A stretch of 24,899 bases of DNA from VHBM01 sp052386635 (GTDB lineage: Archaea; Thermoproteota; Nitrososphaeria; Nitrososphaerales; Nitrosopumilaceae): contig JBQTJY010000018.1 of assembly GCA_052386635.1 (NCBI GenBank), forward strand, positions 1-24,899, written 5' to 3'. A model generated the notes under the pieces. That model saw nothing but the letters and a program-made list of their open reading frames with translations. It was not told where the DNA came from and ran no database searches. Below, one piece after another: positions 6,454-13,473 of this stretch. The stretch's first letter is position 1. Every line of letters begins with the position of its first letter. The translations under genes were made by a program, and so were the position numbers.

Positions 6454-6840
6454 CTAAATTTTTTTGTTTTGATTATTAGATGATTTTTCTAACTGTTGCT
6501 TTAATTCTAAATTTTCTTTTCGTAGTTTTTCGTTTTCTGTTTGCAGCAAGGAAGATGAGTTTAGTCTGGTAAACAATGGATGTCCAGGTGGAATCAATGA
6601 GGCATTTGCTCCAATTAATCCAGCTGAAAATCTTTTGTACATTTGCTGAAAGTCATTTAGTTTTGCATTAATCGATGATGTGTCATTGATTAGTTTTTCA
6701 TGTAAGTGATTTGGTTTAATTAGTCCTGTGGATGTAAAAGATAGTCCAGGTGGAAATCTGATAAAGGGAGATGTAACATGTGTAGCATTTGGCAACACTC
6801 CATACATCTCCATTATGCGTTGTGCATCAAAGTAATCCAT
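6454..6840 (-). CDS. Hypothetical protein with C-terminal coiled coil (128 aa)
   Basis: A 128-aa protein with a Pro-rich N-terminal part (NATHVTSPFIRFPPGLSFTS, residues 18-37, and ANASLIPPGHPLF, about 79-91) and a C-terminal heptad-like coiled coil (LLQTENEKLRKENLELKQQLEKS, about 98-120). No signal peptide, Cys or catalytic motif. The coiled coil suggests oligomerisation. The ATG at 6840 lies 26 bases after CAAAAATAAC on the minus strand, a fitting TATA position. It diverges from a zinc mini-gene across a 137-base region containing GATCGC palindromes. I do not recognise the family. Confidence 0.72.
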   Translation of the reverse strand: MDYFDAQRIMEMYGVLPNATHVTSPFIRFPPGLSFTSTGLIKPNHLHEKLINDTSSINAKLNDFQQMYKRFSAGLIGANASLIPPGHPLFTRLNSSSLLQTENEKLRKENLELKQQLEKSSNNQNKKI

Positions 6841-6933
6841 GATTTGTTTTCTTTTTGAGGGTTATTTTTGCTTTGGCACGCCAGAGCTGATATAGTCTAG
6901 TGTAAAGTTTGACTCAGTTCTTATCAAATTGAG

Positions 6934-6968
6934 CTGATCGCAGACACTTATAGCGATCAGAGATCGCT
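6934..6968. promoter_or_regulatory. Palindromic GATCGC operator overlapping a core promoter
   Basis: Two nested perfect inverted repeats share an arm: CTGATCGC (6934-6941) pairs with GCGATCAG (6953-6960), and AGCGATC (6952-6958) pairs with GATCGCT (6962-6968) around AGA. Together there are three copies of the GATCGC/GCGATC half-site in 35 bases of otherwise AT-rich DNA. The TATA-like TTATA (6948-6952) is centred 28 bases before the ATG of the zinc mini-gene at 6978, so the second palindrome occupies the region between TATA box and start codon, the typical position of an archaeal repressor site. The alternative, a hairpin in RNA, is less likely if transcription starts at the ATG. Confidence 0.5.
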
Positions 6969-6977
6969 TCTATAAAA

Positions 6978-7127
6978 ATGGCAAAAATGGAATTAAAGCG
7001 ATGCATAAAGTGCAAAAAAAATATTGAACGTTGGGAATTACATAAAATTGTCATGTATGTAATACGAGAAAAACTAACAGATCATCACTACGAACATGTA
7101 GAGTGTCCTGACAGGTTTACAGCCTAA
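6978..7127 (+). CDS. Small Cys/His protein, putative zinc-binding (49 aa)
   Basis: A 49-codon frame, ATG 6978 to TAA 7125-7127. Cys9-x2-Cys12 (KRCIKCKKNIERW) resembles the first knuckle of a zinc ribbon; His22, His36, His37, His40 and Cys43 (HHYEHVEC) can complete the site. The protein is basic and has no membrane segment. It follows a TATA box at about -28 and a strong palindromic operator-like sequence, so it looks like a regulated leaderless gene. Its stop overlaps the stop of the convergent nucleotidyl cyclase gene by four bases. I do not know the family; a DNA-binding or protein-binding role is a guess. Confidence 0.65.
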   Translation: MAKMELKRCIKCKKNIERWELHKIVMYVIREKLTDHHYEHVECPDRFTA

Positions 7128-7984
7128 CCAATGTATGCAAAGACAGGGTATAGCTGTCCGGTTTCTCGATCTTGATATTTCCATTTGTGTTTGCTCCAGA
7201 CAACTTTTTCAAATGATTTTTGAATTGTAGGGTGCAATCTTGTATAAACATCCTCGCCGATTAGAATTTGATTTGGTTTTGCCATACTTTGTATCTTTGC
7301 TGCAATATTCATGGCAGGCCCAAGAACATCAACATGTGATCGTTCTGCATCAGCACCATATCGCATGATGATGTTTTGTCCATAGTCTAATCCAATCTTT
7401 ACCGTCAATTCTGGATAATCATATTGGCTTAGAATTGGGTTGATTCCTTTTTCTATAACCATTAACATCGATTTTGCACAGTTTACAGCATTATCTGCAG
7501 TATCAATATTTCCTTCTGCTATAAAATACCCAATAACTGCATCGCCAACAAACTTGAGAACATATCCATCATGTTGTGTAATTGTAGATGCCACCTCTTG
7601 AGCAAATGAGCTTATGATTATAGCGACCTTATCTTCTGGTAGGGATAAGGTAATATCAGTAGAGCCAACCAAATCTACGTAAAGCACTATCATGTTAATT
7701 CTTGAAAATACATGTTTTCGCAAAAACTTGTCAGATTCATCTACAATTGGCGGATATTCGTATCCCTTGGTTAATGAGCTCCAAACTCTTTTTTGTGTTT
7801 GAGCTATTAGAGTTTCAGTGTCTACTACTTTAGGTCCTTTTCTTCCTAGTAACAAGTCAATGTAAAATTTTGATGTTTCAGAAGACTCGTGCTTTTTTAT
7901 TTCTGGGTTTTGTGGGTTTTCAGGACTAGTATTTGCAACATTTGACTCGTCTTTGTTATCTAAATTTTCACTCATGTTTTGCAC
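7124..7984 (-). CDS. Class III adenylate/guanylate cyclase catalytic domain protein
   Basis: A 286-aa soluble protein with one class III nucleotidyl cyclase (CHD) domain at residues about 95-285, after a disordered, Asn/Glu/Ser-rich N-terminus (1-38) and a short helical linker. Metal-binding aspartates are Asp104 (YVDLVGST) and Asp148 (FVGDAV). The purine-selecting pair is Lys144 (VLKFVGD) and Asp219 (HVDVLG), the adenylate cyclase type. The transition-state Asn226 is present (GPAMNIAAK), but the usual Arg four residues on is Lys230. No membrane or sensor domain is fused. The GTG start at 7984 immediately follows the stop of a zinc-ribbon gene; ATG codon 4 (7975) is an alternative start. Product cAMP is likely if active, but the Lys230 change could lower activity. 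Confidence 0.88.
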   Translation of the reverse strand: MQNMSENLDNKDESNVANTSPENPQNPEIKKHESSETSKFYIDLLLGRKGPKVVDTETLIAQTQKRVWSSLTKGYEYPPIVDESDKFLRKHVFSRINMIVLYVDLVGSTDITLSLPEDKVAIIISSFAQEVASTITQHDGYVLKFVGDAVIGYFIAEGNIDTADNAVNCAKSMLMVIEKGINPILSQYDYPELTVKIGLDYGQNIIMRYGADAERSHVDVLGPAMNIAAKIQSMAKPNQILIGEDVYTRLHPTIQKSFEKVVWSKHKWKYQDRETGQLYPVFAYIG

Positions 7985-8110
7985 CTAATCCAAAGGAAAA
8001 TTTACGCCGCACATAGGACAACGTCCTCTTTTTCCCTTATATTTTTCGTCATAATATTGTATGATCTCGGCATTACAATTCCAGCACCGAATCTTTTTTA
8101 CCTCATTCAA
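7985..8110 (-). CDS. Small zinc-ribbon protein upstream of the cyclase (41 aa)
   Basis: A four-cysteine zinc ribbon: Cys9-x2-Cys12 (RCWNCN) and Cys31-x2-Cys34 (RCPMCG) with a Tyr/Lys-rich connector (IIQYYDEKYKGKRG), close to many archaeal transcription-associated or adaptor ribbons. I place the start at TTG 8110, because a TATA-like AAATAAATAGATAC (plus 8131-8144) lies about 28 bases upstream; the frame is open up to another TTG at 8170, but that would include the promoter and overlap the divergent gene, and the extra 20 residues look unlike protein. The stop TAG is directly followed by the GTG of the nucleotidyl cyclase gene, so the two are co-transcribed. It may be a partner or regulator of the cyclase (inference from order). 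Confidence 0.7.
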   Translation of the reverse strand: MNEVKKIRCWNCNAEIIQYYDEKYKGKRGRCPMCGVNFPLD

Positions 8111-8161
8111 TATTATGCCACCAGTATCATAGTATCTATTTATTTGAAAATGTAGAGTTTT

Positions 8162-9028
8162 ATGGGGCAATATAAACGGAAAATGGTGCGTCTTGGCCTT
8201 AGCTCATCAGATGAATTTATTCGGGTCTTAAACGAAAAAACTAAAAAAATTCAAGAGATTTTCTTGGAAAAAATAAAAGATCTCACAAAAATGATAACAA
8301 TTAAGGTAATGCTTGGGGATAGTACAGTTATTGATCAGCAGACATTTGATCCGCAAGCGGTACGAAGCTATTATGAAAGTATAATCAAAAAATTCTCCGA
8401 TTGGTCTATACAAGGAGTGTCTATTTCAAATAATGAAGATGTTAGGCGACTCTTTGTTAAACTAGAGATACAGGATGGAAACTATATTTTGTTATGGCAT
8501 ATGTCATTACAATATCATGTTTTACTTTACTACAGGCCAGACAACAGAGTAATTGAATGTCAAAAAGAGCTAGCTGAAATTGTGGATAAAACAAAAGATG
8601 CAGAATCTGAAATAACTGAAATTGGTGATCATCTAATCTTGGAAAAACTAAAAAATATTGGATACAATGACTTGGATCATCAAAAGCTTTTTGAGTTATT
8701 CTTTGAAAACGACGAGTTTCGTAATGAAATCTACAATGAAGTTAAAAATAGATCCACATCTGATTTTCAGCAGCACTCAAAACGAAAAACAGAGTTGTTT
8801 AATGAATTAGATAATCTTTTGTTAGAAACCTATCAAACCACACCAATTCTAATTGATGATGTAAGATTGATTGGAGGTGAAGAAGGATGTTTATGTAGTT
8901 TTGACGTGGAATATTTAAAAAATAAAATTAGAGAAGGAAATTTTGATCCAAAAAAAATTTCCGCATCCACAAAAGACAGGATAATTCAGAGATTTGATCA
9001 AATTTTGCAAATTATGAGCATATCATGA
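8162..9028 (+). CDS. Hypothetical protein (288 aa), divergent from the cyclase operon
   Basis: A 288-aa soluble, charged protein. Residues about 15-45 form a long helix (DEFIRVLNEKTKKIQEIFLE). Residues about 75-135 alternate strands (WSIQGVSISNNEDVRRLFVK, then YILLWHMSLQYHVLLYYRPD). The rest is largely helical with a late segment TTPILIDDVRLIGGEEGCLC that could be a beta hairpin. No signal peptide or clear catalytic motif. The ATG at 8162 lies about 22 bases after a CTATTTATTTG box; ATG codon 8 is a possible alternative. It shares its promoter region with the divergent zinc-ribbon/cyclase pair, which hints at a related regulatory role. I do not recognise the family. Confidence 0.72.
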   Translation: MGQYKRKMVRLGLSSSDEFIRVLNEKTKKIQEIFLEKIKDLTKMITIKVMLGDSTVIDQQTFDPQAVRSYYESIIKKFSDWSIQGVSISNNEDVRRLFVKLEIQDGNYILLWHMSLQYHVLLYYRPDNRVIECQKELAEIVDKTKDAESEITEIGDHLILEKLKNIGYNDLDHQKLFELFFENDEFRNEIYNEVKNRSTSDFQQHSKRKTELFNELDNLLLETYQTTPILIDDVRLIGGEEGCLCSFDVEYLKNKIREGNFDPKKISASTKDRIIQRFDQILQIMSIS

Positions 9029-9242
9029 AGCCATATCTTATGATGCATTAATGCAAATCTACAAGACTATGAATCCAGGTTAGGCATGCTAAAGCATCTA
9101 ATCTCTTGACTGGTAAGTTCTGGTCGTCAAGTAAAGCATTTTTAAGATTTTTTGAAAGTAAATCAAAAGAAGCGAACTTCATTAAATTGCTTCACACATT
9201 TTATGAGAAATCAAATATAGAGTAACTATTCGATCACCCCTA
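9029..9242. other. Intergenic region with palindrome and short hairpins
   Basis: This 214-base gap holds no convincing ORF on either strand. It contains the perfect 12-base palindrome TGCATTAATGCA (9044-9055), a bulged stem TTAG..ATGC/GCAT..CTAA (about 9080-9101), a 6-bp stem CTTGAC/GTCAAG (9105-9110 with 9126-9131), and at the far end the ilvA promoter. The hairpins lie upstream of the TATA box at 9213-9220, so they are not an ilvA leader; they could be the 3' end of the upstream mRNA or a small RNA. Confidence 0.35.
9213..9220 (+). promoter_or_regulatory. TATA box of the threonine ammonia-lyase gene
   Basis: AAATATAG is centred about 27 bases before the TTG start codon at 9243. With no Shine-Dalgarno sequence before the start, this fits a leaderless transcript and supports the TTG as the true start. 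Confidence 0.5.
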
Positions 9243-10451
9243 TTGAACCCAACTTACAAAGATATCATAAAGGCTCGATCAATGCAGGGAGATGTAATTA
9301 GAAAAACTCCAATGATATATTCAGAGACGTTTAGTAGACTATCAGGTTCCAAAGTTTTCCTAAAAGCAGAATTTCAACAAAAAACTGGCTCTTTTAAAAT
9401 TCGTGGAGCATATTTTAAAATTAAATCACTAAAACAAAATGAAAAGAAAAATGGCGTGGTAGCTGCATCTGCAGGAAACCATGCTCAAGGCGTAGCATTT
9501 GCATCTGCGCTAGAAAAAATTCCATGTACAATTGTAATGCCACTAACTGCATCACCAGCTAAAGTTGCGGCAACTAGAAGATACGGTGCAAAGGTGATAC
9601 TAGAAGGTGCTAATTATGATGAATCTTGGGCAAAAGCACAAGATATAGCTAGAAAAACTAATGCGACAATAATCCACGCCTTTGATGACCCTCATGTAAT
9701 TGCTGCACAGGGAGTCATTGGACTTGAAATCTTAGAAGATTTGCCAGATGTAGATGAAGTATACACGCCAATAGGCGGAGGTGGACTTGCTGCTGGAATA
9801 TTAATCGCAATAAAAACCAAAAATCCAAAAGTTAAGGTAATTGGAGTACAGTCAAAGTCATTTCCAGCAATGAAAAATTCCTTTGATTCTGGCAAATTAC
9901 AATCAGGAATTGGAGAAAGAACAATAGCTGATGGAATTTCAGTTAAAAATCCAGGCAAGACTACGTTTAAGATAATCAACGAACTAATCGATGATATTGT
10001 ACTAGTTGACGATACACAAATTATCAAAACTATGTTTCTATTAATGGAAAGAGCAAAAATGGTAGTAGAGCCTGCTGGTGCAGTAAGTTTAGCATATCTA
10101 CTCAAGGCAAAACCATCACCACGAAAAAAAGTGGTTCCAATATTGGCAGGTGGAAATGTTGACATGTATTTACTTGGTCAAATCGTAGCAAAAGGGCTTA
10201 CAAACATGGGTCGCATGATAAAAATATTCATTCTTTTGCCTGACAAGCCAGGTGCGCTAAAAGAGGTAGTTGATGAGATAGCTATGCTTAGTGCCAATAT
10301 AGTTGAAGTTGTTCATGACAGATTAAGCTCAAAGGTCCCAGCAGGTTCTGCAGGAGTAACGCTTAGCTTGGAAACTGAAGATCACGTACATGCAGATAAA
10401 CTAGTACAACATTTAAAGAAAAAAAATATTCAATTCGAGATTATACCATGA
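9243..10451 (+). CDS. ilvA: Threonine ammonia-lyase (threonine dehydratase)
   Basis: A PLP enzyme that deaminates L-threonine to 2-oxobutyrate, the first step to isoleucine. Catalytic domain residues 1-320: the PLP lysine is Lys52 in TGSFKIRGA, the substrate loop SAGNHAQG is at 76-83, the phosphate-binding tetraglycine loop IGGGGLAAG is at about 177-185, and EPAGA is near 275. Residues about 325-402 form an ACT domain (IFILLPDKPGALKEVVDEIA), which in this family mediates allosteric control. At 402 aa it is the single-ACT form shared by many archaea and bacteria, also called TdcB-like. The TTG start is backed by a well-placed TATA box and by family alignment (YKDIIKAR). The stop is three bases from the convergent purE stop. 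Threonine synthase, its metabolic supplier, is encoded at 19584-20927. Confidence 0.95.
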   Translation: MNPTYKDIIKARSMQGDVIRKTPMIYSETFSRLSGSKVFLKAEFQQKTGSFKIRGAYFKIKSLKQNEKKNGVVAASAGNHAQGVAFASALEKIPCTIVMPLTASPAKVAATRRYGAKVILEGANYDESWAKAQDIARKTNATIIHAFDDPHVIAAQGVIGLEILEDLPDVDEVYTPIGGGGLAAGILIAIKTKNPKVKVIGVQSKSFPAMKNSFDSGKLQSGIGERTIADGISVKNPGKTTFKIINELIDDIVLVDDTQIIKTMFLLMERAKMVVEPAGAVSLAYLLKAKPSPRKKVVPILAGGNVDMYLLGQIVAKGLTNMGRMIKIFILLPDKPGALKEVVDEIAMLSANIVEVVHDRLSSKVPAGSAGVTLSLETEDHVHADKLVQHLKKKNIQFEIIP

Positions 10452-10454
10452 TGT

Positions 10455-11024
10455 TTAGGTGCGTTTTTTTACAAACTTTGCAAGGCCTAATTTTTTAAGC
10501 TCTTCTGATTCTCGTAAAACCAAATCATATTGTGTTTTCTTTTGTTTACGAATCTTAATTTTTAGATCATCATATTCGTTTGCCAATATTTTCATTGCAT
10601 AGATTGCAGCATTTGCAGCTTTGTTGATTCCTACTGTAACAACAGGCGAACCTGTGGGCATCTCAGAAATTGATAAAAGTGAATCAAGACCACCAAAGGC
10701 AGAAAATTTGTTCTTGCCTGATTTTTTCTGTTTGTAATTATATACCATGATTGGAACTCCGATTACAGGAATGATGGTGTGCGATGCAATCATGCCAGGA
10801 AGATGTGCTGCCCCTCCAGCACCAGCTATTATAACCTTAAACCCACTTGATTCTGCATGTTTTGCATATTCATCTAGTCTAGTTGGAGTCCTATGAGCAG
10901 AAACTATCTGGTCTTCATGTTTGATTTTAAATTCATCTAATACTTTAGCAGCCCCATGCATAATTTTACTATCAGAGCTTGAACCCATTATAATGCCAAC
11001 AAGTGGTTTTTTTGAATAGGACAC
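10455..11024 (-). CDS. purE: N5-carboxyaminoimidazole ribonucleotide mutase
   Basis: PurE class I moves the carboxyl group of N5-CAIR to give CAIR in purine synthesis. All signature motifs are present: IIMGSSSDSKIM (residues 11-22), VSAHRTPTRL with catalytic His44 (41-50), AGAGGAAHLPGMIASHT (about 68-84) and PVIGVPI. The 189-aa length is slightly longer than typical (about 160-170) owing to a basic C-terminal helix (KIKIRKQKKTQYDLVLRESE). The start is GTG at 11024; a TATA-like GTTAAAAATA on the minus strand (plus 11044-11053) lies about 26 bases upstream. It is divergent from purK, its functional partner, so the mutase form (rather than the AIR carboxylase) is the right reading. Confidence 0.96.
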   Translation of the reverse strand: MSYSKKPLVGIIMGSSSDSKIMHGAAKVLDEFKIKHEDQIVSAHRTPTRLDEYAKHAESSGFKVIIAGAGGAAHLPGMIASHTIIPVIGVPIMVYNYKQKKSGKNKFSAFGGLDSLLSISEMPTGSPVVTVGINKAANAAIYAMKILANEYDDLKIKIRKQKKTQYDLVLRESEELKKLGLAKFVKKRT

Positions 11025-11043
11025 ATTATTTCAAAAACCATCG

Positions 11044-11134
11044 GTATTTTTAACTATTAACCGAAAATATCACGTGTTAGATGTAGTTTTAGCTCAAGCC
11101 TGTAGTAATTAAATTAACATTAACTATTTTTAAT
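11044..11134. promoter_or_regulatory. Divergent purE-purK promoter region
   Basis: The two genes for the AIR carboxylation steps start back-to-back about 130 bases apart. TATA-like boxes lie about 26-27 bases from each start (purE: around 11049; purK: CTATTTTTAATG around 11124-11134). The 9-base sequence TTAACTATT occurs twice, at 11050-11058 and 11120-11128, once at each box. It may be a common operator for purine control, or chance in AT-rich DNA. Confidence 0.4.
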
Positions 11135-11154
11135 GCGAAAATGTTTGATTGACG

Positions 11155-12306
11155 ATGGCACATGTACTTGGCATAATAGGTGGAGGTCAGCTTGGAATGA
11201 TGCTTACAGAAGCTGCAAAAAAAATGCCAGAACATATTTCTGATGTAATAGTGCTTGATCCTACAAAAAATTGTCCTGCTGCAAAAGTAGGCGCAAAACA
11301 AATTGTAGCAGATTTTAAAGATGAACATGCCATAATAGAACTATCAAAAAAAACCGACATTATAACATATGAAATAGAATTAGGAAATAGCAAAGTTTTA
11401 AAAAAAATTGAAAAAAATACGCAGGTTAGTCCAGCTCCTGATACGTTGAAAATAATTCAAGATAAACTATCACAAAAAAAATTCTTGCATAAAAATAAAT
11501 TGCCTGTTGCAGATTTTGTTGAGATAAACTCCTTGAGGGATTTATCAGATAAGATTAACAAATTTGGGTTTCCTGCTTTGCTAAAGGCCAGATTTGATTC
11601 ATACGATGGTAGAGGAAATTTCAAAATTAATTCAAAAAGCGATGTAGACGCTGCATACAAATATTTTAATGGAAAATCTTTGTTTCTTGAGAAATTTATT
11701 GATTTTACAATGGAAGTTTCTGTAATTTCTGCAAGAAATACCAAAGGAGACATAGCTGTGTACCCTACCGTAGAAAATATTCACGAAGATAACATACTTA
11801 GAATTAGTATTGCACCTGCGAGAGTATCAGAAAAGATTTCTAAAGACGCAGAAGATATTGCAAAAAAAACAATGCAGGTTCTAAAAGGTGCAGGTGTTTT
11901 TGGGATAGAGATGTTTGTAACAAAAGATGATGAAATTATAATAAATGAGATTGCCCCTCGTGTTCACAACTCTGGTCATCACACTTTACAGTCAAGCAAA
12001 ACCTCACAATTTGAGCAACATCTAAGAGCAATATTGGGTTTACAGTTAGGAAGTACTGATTTGCTTTATCCAACAATAATGTATAATATACTTGGACCAA
12101 AAACTTTTGAAGGAAAATACCAGCCTATTACTTTGCCTCAACAAAAAGGTGTTTTTCTTAAAATGTATGGAAAAGAAGAATCAAAACCAAAAAGAAAGTT
12201 AGGACACGTAAATATCGTAGCCCTAGACAAATCTATGACCATAATGGATCTATTAAACACTGCAGAACAATTAAAGAAAAAATTAACAATTCAGCCTATT
12301 ACGTGA
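11155..12306 (+). CDS. purK: 5-(carboxyamino)imidazole ribonucleotide synthase
   Basis: PurK uses ATP and bicarbonate to convert AIR to N5-CAIR, the substrate of PurE. It is an ATP-grasp enzyme of 383 residues. N-terminal PreATP-grasp domain: LGIIGGGQLGMMLTEAAKKM (residues 5-24) and ITYEIE. ATP-grasp domain: DKLSQKKFLHKNKLPVADF, FPALLKARFDSYDGRG, SLFLEKFIDFTMEVSVI and the metal-binding EIAPRVHNSGHHTL, which is diagnostic of PurK. I choose ATG 11155 over TTG 11149, because family members start MxxxxLGIIGGGQLG and the TATA box is about 27 bases upstream of it. It is monocistronic and shares its control region with purE. Confidence 0.95.
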   Translation: MAHVLGIIGGGQLGMMLTEAAKKMPEHISDVIVLDPTKNCPAAKVGAKQIVADFKDEHAIIELSKKTDIITYEIELGNSKVLKKIEKNTQVSPAPDTLKIIQDKLSQKKFLHKNKLPVADFVEINSLRDLSDKINKFGFPALLKARFDSYDGRGNFKINSKSDVDAAYKYFNGKSLFLEKFIDFTMEVSVISARNTKGDIAVYPTVENIHEDNILRISIAPARVSEKISKDAEDIAKKTMQVLKGAGVFGIEMFVTKDDEIIINEIAPRVHNSGHHTLQSSKTSQFEQHLRAILGLQLGSTDLLYPTIMYNILGPKTFEGKYQPITLPQQKGVFLKMYGKEESKPKRKLGHVNIVALDKSMTIMDLLNTAEQLKKKLTIQPIT

Positions 12307-12432
12307 TCTTGCATTGTACAAAAACAAGAGCGTCTAAGGTTTAAAATGTTAGTGAATTACATTACTAATCATGTAAAACAGGCAATCCCTATCTACAGAA
12401 GTCTTTTTAGATTAATTTGATGTATAAGACCT

Positions 12433-12876
12433 ATGAGAACAATATTTGTGCTGATAATTGGAATTTTTATTCTGTTTGTTGTACCGACATCAGCTTATGG
12501 AATAAGCGACTTAAAGATAGTAACATGGGCGCCACAGAAAGCAAGTGTCGATAATTCTCACATATCAGAAATAAGTTTAGGAATGAAAGTATTTGATAAA
12601 AAATTAAATCCTGACGTAGATTTGCAAACAAGAGACAAAGGACTAAAGAATGTAAATGCAGCTATAACATTGACGGATCCAAAAGGAAAATTTGTGCTTA
12701 TATTCAATGGAGTTACCGATGAATCTGGTTATTTTGCAGCTAAAGAACAAATTCATTGGTCTTGGATACCAGGAAGATACATAGCTGAAATGATTGCATG
12801 GAATGAAAAAAGTTATGATTATCAATGGCACGTTGTTAATATTGAAAATCTAATTTTGGAAAGTCCAGAACCATAA
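12433..12876 (+). CDS. Secreted protein with N-terminal signal peptide (147 aa)
   Basis: Residues 1-22 form a signal peptide: MRT, a hydrophobic core (IFVLIIGIFILFVVP) and a likely cleavage after TSAYG. The mature part (about 124 aa) is beta-rich, resembling an Ig-like or CARDB-like fold: DLKIVTWAPQKASVD, ISEISLGMKVFDKKLN, NVNAAITLTDPKGKFVLIFNG, and RYIAEMIAWNEKSYDYQWHVVNI. No Cys and no C-terminal anchor, so it is probably released to or loosely held at the cell surface. A TATA-like TTTTTAGATTAAT lies about 25 bases before the ATG. I recognise no family name; extracellular beta proteins of this kind are frequent in ammonia-oxidising archaea. Confidence 0.75.
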   Translation: MRTIFVLIIGIFILFVVPTSAYGISDLKIVTWAPQKASVDNSHISEISLGMKVFDKKLNPDVDLQTRDKGLKNVNAAITLTDPKGKFVLIFNGVTDESGYFAAKEQIHWSWIPGRYIAEMIAWNEKSYDYQWHVVNIENLILESPEP

Positions 12877-12949
12877 TAATGAACGGGTGTTAGTGATTGC
12901 AATATAGTGAGTAATATGGTTTATTAGTTGTAGCAAGCTCAAAAAAAAT

Positions 12950-13336
12950 ATGGCCATAAAAGTATCCATTATACTTACTGCAATATCAATTGGACTCCTT
13001 GTTATTTATGGTGCGGATGTAGGAGCTGCACAAGGTAGTGGAGAAGGATTTTTACCAATAGATCACAAGGCACGAGGTTTTGGGCTTGGCTTGCCTTCAA
13101 TAATACTTCCGATTGTAGCATTTTTCATATCAAGAAAAGAAGCATCAAAGACATTAGGAATCATGTTGATCATAAGTGCGGTTTTAATCATGATTGGTGG
13201 CATTACTGTTTTGGCTATTACTGATCCATCAGAAGCTGAAAAAAGTGGAAGAAATGTAATTACCGAGGCAGCACCACTTTTAGGAGTAGGTGCATTTATC
13301 ATCGCACTTGGTGTAATAAAATTAAGAAAGTCTTGA
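12950..13336 (+). CDS. Small integral membrane protein, four predicted helices (128 aa)
   Basis: Four hydrophobic segments are visible: about residues 4-22 (VSIILTAISIGLLVIYGA), 47-60 (GLPSIILPIVAFFIS), 67-89 (TLGIMLIISAVLIMIGGIT) and 107-123 (APLLGVGAFIIALGVIKL). An external loop includes DVGAAQGSGEGFLPIDHKARGFG. There is no Cys, His cluster or transport motif. The ATG at 12950 is directly preceded by an A-rich run. It lies five bases upstream of the small Cys/His gene that overlaps the DedA gene, so these three may be one unit. The family is unknown to me, though similar proteins occur in Nitrosopumilus-like genomes as far as I recall. Confidence 0.75.
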   Translation: MAIKVSIILTAISIGLLVIYGADVGAAQGSGEGFLPIDHKARGFGLGLPSIILPIVAFFISRKEASKTLGIMLIISAVLIMIGGITVLAITDPSEAEKSGRNVITEAAPLLGVGAFIIALGVIKLRKS

Positions 13337-13341
13337 TGTAG

Positions 13342-13473
13342 ATGACAATCTGCTACAAGTGTGAAAAAGAAACTACGAAAAGTTACCAATGCGACCATAC
13401 AAATGAGCAAGAATTTTGTCTAGAGTGTTATACTGAATTACATTATTACTTGACGGAACCAAAAACTGCTTGA
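13342..13473 (+). CDS. Small Cys/His protein, B-box/LIM-like zinc-binding (43 aa)
   Basis: A 43-codon frame, ATG 13342 to TGA 13471-13473, starting five bases after the membrane-protein gene and overlapping the TTG start of the DedA gene by four bases (TTGA). Ligand candidates are Cys4-x2-Cys7, Cys17-x-His19, Cys26-x2-Cys29 and His34: a cross-brace like order as in B-box, ZZ or LIM fingers, enough for two zinc ions. The overlaps on both sides are strong evidence that the frame is translated. A membrane-protein partner or regulator role is possible but only by context. Confidence 0.72.
   Translation: MTICYKCEKETTKSYQCDHTNEQEFCLECYTELHYYLTEPKTA

Noticed and set aside
8111..8170. N-terminal extension of the zinc-ribbon gene to TTG 8170
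   Set aside because: It would include the TATA-like box and overlap the divergent 288-aa gene; the start at 8110 has correct promoter spacing.
9692..10165. Minus-strand 157-codon frame inside ilvA
   Set aside because: Fully inside a conserved enzyme gene on the opposite strand, with shadow-type composition.
12343..12420. 24-codon frame starting ATG before the secreted protein
   Set aside because: Short, no recognisable motif, and its end covers the TATA-like box of the secreted protein gene; nothing supports translation.
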